Shown piece by piece: positions 1 to 10,200 of a DNA stretch of 12,575 nt. The stretch covers positions 1 through 12,575 of the forward strand of contig JAGRCC010001070.1 in assembly GCA_020433785.1 (NCBI GenBank), in the 5' to 3' direction. Source of the stretch: Anaerolineae bacterium (GTDB lineage Bacteria; Chloroflexota; Anaerolineae; 4572-78; J111). The translations under genes and the position numbers were made by a program. Position 1 is the first letter of the stretch. The number at the start of each line of letters is the position of its first letter. The notes beneath the pieces were generated by a model. It made no database searches. It was not told the DNA's origin and saw only the letters and a program-made list of their open reading frames with translations.

Positions 1-1217
1 GCGGTGTTGTATTCCCAGGTGCCGACCAATCCTTGCCCCGTCGGCTCCATCGTCAGGGTCAGGTCGAATTTGGTAATAGGAAATTGAACGGTCAGGGGAC
101 TTATCTCCAGGTCCGGCAAGCTCAAGGCGGGTTGCGGTACATTCTGCCAGACAAACATGACCTGGAACAAAGGCGAATGGCTCAGGTGGCGTTCCGGCTG
201 AACGGCATCGACCAACTGCTCAAAGGGCAGGGCTTGATGCTCGTAGGCATCTTGGCTGGTTTGCTTGATATGGTCCAGCAGGACGAGGAAGGTCGGGTCG
301 CCGCTGAGGTCGGAGCGGAAGGGCAGGGTGTTGACAAAGAAGCCGATTAGACTTTCCAACTCAGGCCGAGTGCGGTTGGCAATGGGCGAGCCAACGACCA
401 GGTCGGTTTGACCGCTGTAGCGGAACAGCAATACCTTGAAGGCAGCTAACAAGCTCATAAACAAGGTGGCATCCTGCTGGTGACTGAGGGCCTCAAGTTT
501 CTGGCTTAGTTCGGGCGGCAAGGTAAAGGAAAGGTGTGCTCCTTGGTAGGTTGCCTGCGGTGGACGGGGATGGTCGGTCGGTAGAGCCAAGAGCGGTGGA
601 GGCTGGGCAAAGCGATTTTGCCAATAGGTCAGGTGCTCAGCCACAGCCTGCTGGGCCGGCAGTTGGTGTTGCCAGGCAGCAAAGTCGGCATATTGGAGGG
701 GTAAAGTGGGTAGGGAGGAGATCTTCTCTTGGCAGAAGGCCTGATACAGGGCGGTCACCTCGGCTATCAGCACGCTGCTGGACCAGCCATCGGCAGCGAT
801 GTGATGCATAGTCAGCAGTAACACGATCTCAGTCTGGCCCAATATCAACAAGCTGGCTCGCAGCATCAAGTCCCGGCTCAGGTCGAAGGGACGGAGTGCT
901 TCAGCTTCGGCCAGGGTAATTACAAGATGTTCTTGCCTGTCAGTCGGTAGGTGCTGTAAATCGACCAGGGGCAAGGCCAGGCTGACCTGATGGTGGATGA
1001 TCTGTTGAGCCTGACCGGCGGGATTGTGGAAGGTGGTGCGCAGAACCTCGTGACGCTGGACGATGGCGTTGAGTGCCTGAGCCAGAGCCGGGATGTTGAC
1101 CGGACCGGTAAGTTTGAGAGCAATTGGAATGTTGTAGGTAGCATTGGCTCCTTCCAGTTGGTCCAGGAACCACAAGCGCTGTTGGGCAAAAGAGAGGGGC
1201 AGCGGTTGGGTCCGGTC
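1..1217 (-). other. C4 condensation domain (LCL type), cut by window edge
   Basis: Opens with PLPLSFAQQRLWFLDQLEG (LPLSFAQQR from residue 3234) and carries HHIAADGWS (H3366, H3367, D3371), NRTRPELESLIGFFVNTL and RHLSHSPLFQVMF. About 405 of the usual 440 residues are present, ending at GTWEYNT. Its presence shows that at least one further module, and so at least one more residue, follows to the left of the window. Confidence 0.93.
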
Positions 1218-4200
1218 AGCCGGTTCAATCGGAGGCAGGTCAGCCTGTCTGGCCTGGGTGACCGATTCTGTCAGAGCAGCGATTGTCGGCTGTTCAAAGA
1301 GGCGCCGTAAGGGTAGCTCAATCTGGAAGTGATGGCGAATGCGGGAGACCACTTGGGTGGCCAGCAGCGAATGGCCGCCCAGGTCAAAAAAGTTGTCTTC
1401 GACCCCGACCGATTTTACCCTTAGCACTTCGGCCCAGATGGCGGCCAAGATCATCTCGGTGGGTGTCCGGGGCGAGACATAATCTGCGGGTGCGTGTTGC
1501 TCAGGCGCGGGCAATGCTCGACGGTCCACCTTGCCGTTGGGGGTCAGAGGTAAGGCCGGCAAAACCACGATGGCGGTTGGAACCATATACTCCGGCAGTT
1601 TCGTCTGCAAGAAACGCCGTAACTCTGTTATCAATGAACTATCGTCAGCAAATTGTTGATGTCCTTCGTCAAGGCTATTGGCTTCTGAAATCGGCTCTCT
1701 GACTATGTAGGCTACCAGCCGCTGTCTACCTGGCTGAACATCCTGGGCGATGGCCACACTTTCTTTGATCTCAGGATGTTGCCTCAGTACCGCTTCGATT
1801 TCCCCTAACTCGATCCGGACGCCGTTTATCTTGATTTGATGATCGACTCGGCCTAAAAATTGCAGCACACCGTCCGGTTGGTAACGGGCCAAATCACCGG
1901 TGCGATAGAGACGATCGCCCGGAATCGTGCTGACAGGGTTAGGTATAAAGCGGGTGGCGGTCAAACCGGGTCGATTGAGGTAGCCTCGGCTAACGCCCAC
2001 GCCTCCGATATATAGCTCGCCGGGAACTCCGACAGGCACCGGCTCAAGATGACGATCTAAAAGGTAGATGCGGTAGTTGGCCAGGGGGCGACCAATCGGC
2101 ACGGTTTGGCCATTGAGCCTCCGCTGACAGTGCCAGTAGGTGGCGTTGATTGAGGCTTCGGTGGGGCCATAGCCGTTGTACAATTCGGCTTTAAGTTGAG
2201 TGAAAAATTTTTCTTGAAGGTCGGTGGGCAGGACTTCCCCGCCACACCAGACCCTTCGTATCGGGCTGCAGTCCGTCACCCCGGGCGTTTCCAAAAAATG
2301 TTGAAGCAGCGTCGGAATAAAATGGAGGATCGTGATGTGCTGTTCAATAATGCGGCGAACCAGAACGGCATTGTCCAGGCTCTCATCGGGATGCGCCACT
2401 ACTAAGCGGGCGCCGCTCAACAAAGGCAGGAATATCTCCCAGACTGAGGCGTCAAAGTTGAGCGAAGCTTTGTGCATAACAGCGTCCGCCGGTGACATTT
2501 GAAAGGCCTCACGCATCCAGAGGAGGCGATTGACAACACCCTGATGGGAGAGCATCGCGGCTTTAGGCGTGCCGGTTGAGCCAGAGGTGTACATAATATA
2601 TGCCAGGTTCGCGGCTGTGACGGTATTGGTCAATTGGTCAGAGGCGAATTGCATAATCCTATCCCAGCCGGTGTCCAGGCAAATGACTTGGGCTTGATCG
2701 ACCGGCAGGTCAGCGGTGAGCGAGTCCTGAGTCAGCACAATCGAGATTTGAGCGTCGTCCAGCATAAACTTAAGGCGTTCTGCGGGATAGGTTGGGTCTA
2801 AAGAGAGATAAGCACCTCCGGCTTTGAGGATACCTAACAGCCCGATGATTAATTCAAGGGAACGCTCGACAAAAAGGCCGACCGGCGTCTCCGGTACAAC
2901 CCTCAACTGCTGCAAATAGTGGGCCAGTTGGTCGGCTCTGGTATTGAGTTCGGCATAGGTGAGGTGCTGCTCACCAAAGACGACGGCGACACTATCCGGC
3001 GTGGATGCGACATGCGCCTCAAATAGATGGTGGAGACATTGGTCTAGAGGGTAATCCCGCGCAACGTCATTCCATTCGAGCAGCAGTCGATGCCGTTCCG
3101 TTTCGGTTAGCAGTTGTAAATGGGCGATGGATTGGGTCGGATGCTCTACAATAGCGGTCAATAAATTCTGAAAATGGTTTCCCAGGCGGGCAATGGTATC
3201 GGCCTCGAACAGACCGGTATTGTACACCCAGGAGCCAATTAGATTTCCCTCATGCTCCTGCATTGACAGGGTTAAATCGAATTTGGCCACGGATACCGCA
3301 GGCTCTAACCCATCAAGGTGCAAGCCCGGGATCTCCAGGGGTGGTTGGGGGATATTCTGCCAGCTAAACATTACCTGAAATAAAGGGGAGTGGCTGAGAT
3401 TTCGCTCTGGCTGTAACGCATCCACGAGAACCTCAAAGGGCAGGTCTTGATGCTCATAAGCTGCCTGGGCGGTCTGCTTCACCTGGGTCAGCAGGTCCAG
3501 AAAGGTGGGATTGTTGGCTAGATTCGTGCGTAAAGCCAGGGTGTTGACAAAGAAGCCGATGAGCGGTTCGATTTCCGGCCGGGTGCGGTTGGCGATGGGC
3601 GACCCCACCACAATGTCAGTTTGACCGCTATAGCGATAAAGTAAAACGTTGAAGGCGGTCAGCAAGGTCATAAATAAGGTGGCTTCGTTCTGAAGGCTGA
3701 GGTCTTGCAGAGCACGGCTTAAATCTGCGGGTAGGCTGAAGGACAGGTGCTCGCCATAGTGGGTCTGCCGGGACGGGCGCGGGTGATCGGTCGGTAAATC
3801 TAAAACGGATGGGGGCTCGGCAAATTGCGCTTGCCAAAAGGCTAATTGCTCGGCCAAAACACCACTTTGCAGCCATTCGCGTTGCCAGGCGGCAAAGTCG
3901 GCATATTGAATGGGCAGAGCGGGCAAGGGAGACGGCAAACCCTGTACATAGGCTTGATAGAGATGGGTTAGCTCAGGTACCAGCACGCCAACTGACCAAC
4001 CGTCTGAGGCGATATGGTGCATCGTGACCAACAAAACATACGCATTGCTGGCTAGCAGCAGTAAGCGGGTTCGAATCATCGGGTCCTGCTCAAGGTCAAA
4101 GGGCCGGAGCGCCTCGGCTTCGGCCAAACGCTCAACCTGACGAGCCTGAGCTTCAGCCGGCAGGTGTCGTAAGTCGATCAGCGGGAGGCTCAACGTAACT

Positions 4201-7200
4201 TGAGCATGGATAATCTGCTTGGCTTCACCCGCCACGTTCCGGAATGTCGTTCGAAGCACTTCGTGGCGCTGCACAAGAGCATTGAAGCCGGCCGACAAGG
4301 CCGAAATATCGAGGTCACCTGTAAGTTTAAGCGCTACCGGTATATTGTATGCCGCACTTGATCCCTCTAATTGATCTAAAAACCATAGACGCTGCTGCGC
4401 GAAGGATAGGGGCAGGGCTTCGGTCCGTGGGACAGGCGTTATGGGCGGTAATAGGGCTTGCTTGGCCCGAACGACCATGTCAGCCAACCCGGCTATGTCA
4501 GGCTGTTCAAACAGGCTGCGTAAAGGCAACTCAATTTGGAAGGCCTCGCGAACTCGGGCGATTACAAGGGTTGCCAGCAGTGAGTGTCCGCCCAGTTCAA
4601 AGAAGTTATCGTGACGGCCAACCTGCTCTATACTAAGTGCGTCGCGCCAGATGGCGGCCAGGGTTTCCTCTGTGGGCGTGCGGGGAGGATCATACGTCAT
4701 GGCCGGCTGCGGCTTGAGGGCTGTTAAGGCACGCCGATCGAGTTTGCCGTTGGGGGTGAGAGGCAGCGTGTCTAATAGTATGAAGTTGGCGGGAATCATA
4801 TAGTCAGGCAGTTTTGTTTGTAAAAAATGGCGCAGTTCAGTTATCAATATTGGATTATCGAACTGATCACGACTGCGGGAATAGTGATGAGCAGTGGCGA
4901 CATAAGCTACTAGGCGTTTGTTACTTGATGAGTCTTTATGAACAGCGACGACACTTTCTTGAACATCAGGATGCTTGTTGAGGTTGGCCTCAATCTCGCC
5001 CAACTCGATACGAAAGCCGCGTAACTTGACTTGATTATCGAGCCGCCCCAGAAACTCAATCGATCCATCCGGCCGATAACAAGCGCGATCACCCGTTTTA
5101 TACAATCGCCCGCCCTTAGCTGAGTGTTTGTCTACCTGGCCGGAGAACGGATCGGGGATAAATCGCTCAGCGGTTAAGCCGGGTCGGTTGAAATAGCTTC
5201 GACCCAGCCCACTTCCGCCAATGTATAGCTCGCCGACTACACCAATCGGGACCGGTTGTAGAGCGTCATCCAAAATGTACACATGAGAGTTGGCAATGGG
5301 CTGGCCGATAGGTACTGATGTTTTGAATTGTTCGGCAGGCGTGACGGTATAACAACAGGTAAATGTGGTGTTCTCGGTGGGGCCATAGCCATTAATCAAT
5401 TGACAGGCTTCAAGGGCTTTGGCTGCTTTTTCGACATGGGAAGGGGATAGAACATCACCTCCGGCCAGCAGCTGCCGAAGCGACGAAAGCGCGGACATAT
5501 CTTGGTCAACCAGTTGGTGAAAAAGGCCGGCCGTCAGCCACAGGGTCGTAATCTGATGCTGGGCAATGAGGTCGCTCAACTCGGCCAATGAGAGCAAATG
5601 GGGCGGCCCTATGACCAATCGAGCGCCATTGAGCAGTGCCCCCCAAATTTCAAAGGTTGAGGCATCGAAAGATATGGGGGCTAACTGAAGAAATATTTCC
5701 TCTTCATCCAGTTTGGCATAGTTTGTGTTCTTAACCAACCGAACCACGCCCCGATGCGGAATGGCCGTCCCCTTGGGGGTACCGGTGGAGCCGGAGGTGT
5801 AAATAACGTAGGCGAGATTATCAGCAGTTGTTCGAGGCCTTGGATTATGGGTTGGCTGTTGACGAATCACGTTTAAGGCCGTATCGAAACAAACGAACTG
5901 CGGTTGGCCGTTATCTGAAGTTAGGTGACTTTTTTGAACCCAGGTTGAATGGCTAAGAATGTGTGAGAGTTGCGCATCTTCCACTATAAACGTAATGCGA
6001 TCATGGGGATAAGTGGGGTCTAGAGGGACATAAGCCCCGCCGGCTTTAAGGATACCCAGCAGGCCAATGACCATCTCTAGCGACCGTTCAAGACAAAGGC
6101 CAACCGTTGTTTCCGGACCAACCCCCAGCGATTGTAGATAATGAGCCAACTGATTGGCCTGTTGGTTGAGGGCACGGTACGTTAAATGGCGGTCTGCAAA
6201 AGTCACGGCTATGGCTTCGGGTGTGCGCTCAACTTGCTGCTCGAATAATTGCGCGATGCCTTGATCGGCGGGATAGTCCGTCCCGGTATCAGTCCATTCA
6301 ACCAGGAGTTGACGTCGCTCAACTGCGGTGAGCAGAGAAGCGTGGGTGATGGGCTGCGCCGGGTTGTCTAACAAGTTCGTCAGCAAGGTCTGGAAATGAC
6401 CGGTCATTCGCTCTATGGTTTCCGGCTCGAAGAGGGCCGCGTTGTATTCCCACGTACCGACGAGATTTCCCTTCACGTCTTCCACAAACAAGGTCAAATC
6501 GAATTTGGCTAAGGGCACCTCATCAAACAAGCGGCTCACCTGCACGCCCGGCAGTTCTAGTTCCGCCGTCGGTATGTTCTGCGAGACAAACATGACCTGG
6601 AATAAAGGGGTATGGCTCAAGTTGCGCTCGGGCTGCATCATTTCGACCACCATTTCAAACGGTAGGTCTTGATGCTCATATGCTTCCTGGGTTATTTGTT
6701 TTACCTGAGCCAACAATTCTAAAAAGGTGGGCTGACTCGATAGGTCGGTTCGCAAGGCTAAGGTATTGACGAAGAAACCGATCAATGTCTCAAGCTCCGG
6801 TCGGGTGCGGTTGGCGATGGGTGAACCGACGACCAAGTCTGATTGACCGCTATAGCGATAGAGCAATACCTTGAAGGCTGCTAACAAGGTCATAAACAAG
6901 GTCGTCTCCGCCTGCCGGCTGAGCATTTGGAGAGCTTGGCTCAAATCTGACGGTAGGGTAAAAGAGCGATGTTGGCCCCGATAGCTCATCTGCGCGGGTC
7001 GAGGGTGATCAGTCGGTAGAGGCAGGAGGGGTGGGGCATCCATCAACTGTTGCCGCCAGTAGGTCAACTGTTGGGTCAAGCGGTCGCCTTGAAGCCACTG
7101 TCGCTGCCAGTAGGCAAAATCCGCATATTGGATCGGTAAGTCAGGTAAGGGCGAGGATAAGCCTTGCGTGTAGGCTTGATACAGGCGCCTTACTTCTCGA

Positions 7201-10200
7201 ATGAGCACCTCAATCGACCAGCCGTCTGAGGCGATGTGGTGCATCGTGACCAACAATGCGAATTCTTCCGGCCCTAGCCAAAGTAGTTTGCTCCGCAGCA
7301 GCAGATCGCAACTCAGGTCGAACGGTTGCAAGGCTTCGATTTCAGCAAGCCGCTGAACTTCAGCAGCTTGTGTTTCAGCCGGTAAGTGCTGCAAATCAAT
7401 CAACGGCACCGTTAAGGTAACCTCGGGCTGAATGATTTGTTTTGCTTCGCCGGCCTCCATTCGGAAAGTGGTGCGCAAGACCTCGTGTCGCTGCACGATG
7501 TGATTCAGGCTCCGGGCTAGGGCTGAGATATCCAAGTCCCCGCTGAATGTGAGACCGGCCGGCATGTTGTAGAGAGGGTTGGGTCCTTCCAGTTGGTCCA
7601 AAAACCACAGGCGTTGTTGGGCAAAAGATAACGGTAAGGCCTCTGTGCGCGAAACATGTTCTATAGGAAAATCAGTGCTTTGCTTGGCTTTGGTTATCAC
7701 GTTAGCCAGAGCAGCCAAGTTAGGATATTCAAACAGGCTGCGTAAGGGTAACTCGATTTGAAAGGTTTGGCGTATGCGAGAGATGATTTGGGTAGCCAGT
7801 AAAGAATGCCCGCCCAAGACAAAAAAATCGTCGTTGAGGCCAACCTTTTCCACACCCAACACCTCACGCCAAATCACCGCCAGAGCGACCTCGGTCGCTG
7901 TGCGGGGCGGAATAAAGTCAGGAGTGGACTCTCGTTCCGGTCTGGGCAGAGCCTTGCGGTCTACTTTGCCACTGGGGGTCAAGGGCAGCGTCGCCAATCT
8001 CATAAAGGCAGTGGGGATCATATAATCCGGCAGTTTCGTCTGTAGGAAACGTCGCAGCTCCATCACCAGGTATTGATCATCCGCCGGCGGCAGGCTAGTC
8101 TTATCACCGACCGCTGATGATGGTGGGCTGTTCGCAGCTATCTGATCACTGACCATATAGGCTACCAGCCGCTTATCTTCCGCTTGATCTTCTCGAACGA
8201 CAACTGCGCACTCCTGAATATTCGGATGTTGGTTAAGCACGGCTTCGATTTCGCCCAGTTCAATACGAAAGCCTCTGATCTTGACTTGATAATCCATCCG
8301 CCCCAAAAATTCGATGTTGCCATCCGGCTGGTAACGGGCCAAATCTCCGGTCCGGTAGAGTCGTGTAGCCCGTGCCGCGTCGAAAGGATTGGGTACGAAT
8401 TTTTGCTGCGTCAAATCGCTATCGTTTATGTAGCCGGCCCCCACACCGATCCCGGCCACACACAGTTCACCGGCGACGCCAACCGGGAGAAGATTAAGGT
8501 GGTCGTCTACTATCAGCAGCTTGGCATTGGCAATGGGCTTGCCAATCGGGATGGCGGTTTGCAAAAAGCGAGCCGGTTCAGGCAATCGATAAAATGCGCA
8601 CACATCCGTACATTCGGTTGGGCCATAGGTGTTGACGATCTCTGTCCTGAAAAAAGGCGCGTCGATCCAGCGCTGTAATCTTGCCACAGAGATAGGTTCT
8701 CCGCCCAAAAACACGTAGCGCAAGGAGGCTAATTGAGCTAAGGAATTATCGGCTGTTTCGTCCAGCAATAGATAGAAAACGCTGGGGGTGCAATTGAACA
8801 GAGTCAGTTGATGGGTGAAGATGCGTTCACGGGCAATTTTGGGATCGAAATAATCAGTCGGCAACAGATGCAGTTCTCCGCCAACGAGCAAAGGTGCGAA
8901 GAAGTTTTTCTGCGTGAGATCAAAGCTGGGCGATGTAGCCAGCAAGACCCGGTCGTCGGCTTCAATTCCAAATTCGGTGATATACCACTGCATCAAGTTC
9001 ATAAAGCCACGGTGGTAAACACCGGCCGCTTTGGGGATGCCGGTAGAGCCGGAGGTAAAGATGACATATATCAGATTATCGAGCGATACCGTGGAGGCAG
9101 GGTTTTCGACGCTGGCTTGGGCAATGTCGGCCCAATCCGCATCCAGGCAAACGGTCTGGCCCGAGTGATCGGGGAGTTGGTTCAACAGATGTTGCCGGGT
9201 TAGCAGGACTGCTATTGGCGCAGCCTCCAGCATTGAGGCTAAGCGGGCTTTAGGCAGCGTGGGGTCGAGGGGAACGTAGGCTCCCCCGGCTTTGAGGATA
9301 GCCAGAATACCCATCACCATTTCTACAGACCGTTCGGTGCAAAGGCCCACCAAGGTTTCAGGGCCGACATTCAGCGACTGCAAGTAGTGGGCCAGTTGGT
9401 TGGTCCGCCGGTTGAGTTCGTCGTAGGTGAGAGATTGCCCATCACTGACAACGGCTATCGCTTTAGGAGTGCGTTCAACTTGGTCTTCGAATAATTGGTG
9501 AACACACTTGTCCATCGAGGAGGGGTAGATCACCTGTGTATCATTCCATTCCACCAACTGTTGCCGCTGCTCGGCTGCGGTCAGGAGCGATATTTGAGAC
9601 AGGGGCTGCGTTATATTCTCGACAATGCCGGCCAATATCTGCTGTAGGTGCCCGGCCATGCGATCAATTTTCTCAGTCTCAAAACGACCGGGATCATAAC
9701 TGAACTGAATGGTCAGCTCCGAACCGGAGACGACTGTTACGGTCAAGGGATAATTTGTTTGCTCAAAGATTTGAACATTCTCTATCTGTAGGCCGTTGAG
9801 GCTTCCCGATAACTCTTTATCCACAGGGTAGTTTTCAAAAACAAACAGCGTGTCAAACATCGGCTGCCCCGGCGGCGTCTCGCTCCAACGTTGGATATCG
9901 GTTAGCACTGTGTAGGCGTAGGCTTCCTGTCGCCGCTGTTGGGCCTGTACCTGCTGGAGCCAGGAGAGTACTGACCCTTCGCCGGGTACGTGTATCCGTA
10001 CGGGCAGGGTGTTGATGAACAGCCCTACTATTTCTTCTACACCGGGTAAGTCCGCCGGCCGACCTGCGACCGTTACGCCGAAGAGAACCTCAGCTTCACC
10101 CCGGTAGCGACTCATAAGCAAAGCCCAGGCTCCTTGAAATAGCGTATTTAAGGTTAAACGATGTTGACGGGCCTGGGTTTGTAAGGCGGCATAGGTTGTG

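Larger units (their letters stand above)
1203..4415 (-). repeat. Module repeat unit 2 (C3-A3-PCP3), 3213 bp
   Basis: The unit from C3 to the start of C4 is 1071 codons, three codons shorter than the unit before it. The same domain order and many shared DNA stretches show descent from a common module by duplication or recombination. A third, partial copy begins at C4. Confidence 0.8.
4416..7637 (-). repeat. Module repeat unit 1 (C2-A2-PCP2), 3222 bp
   Basis: The stretch from the LPLSFAQQR codons of C2 to the same codons of C3 is one repeat unit of 1074 codons. It lines up along its length with the next unit, best in the C and PCP parts and least in the A core. Confidence 0.8.

Noticed and set aside
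33..350. A 105-residue plus-strand open frame
   Set aside because: Antisense to C4, which has intact motifs in the minus frame.
1283..1702. A 139-residue plus-strand open frame
   Set aside because: Antisense to the end of A3 and to PCP3. Its Arg- and Pro-rich make-up is typical of a reversed GC-rich coding strand.
1500..3038. Calling A3 a serine-activating domain
   Set aside because: The surrounding core resembles Ser domains, but the pocket lacks Val236, Ser301, Leu322 and Asp331 of the Ser code.
8184..8678. A 164-residue open frame on the plus strand
   Set aside because: It lies fully antisense to the A1 core, whose motifs read clearly in the minus frame. It shows no domain of its own and is a shadow.
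8808..9203. A 131-residue plus-strand open frame
   Set aside because: Antisense to the A1 A3-A5 region, with no recognisable family features.
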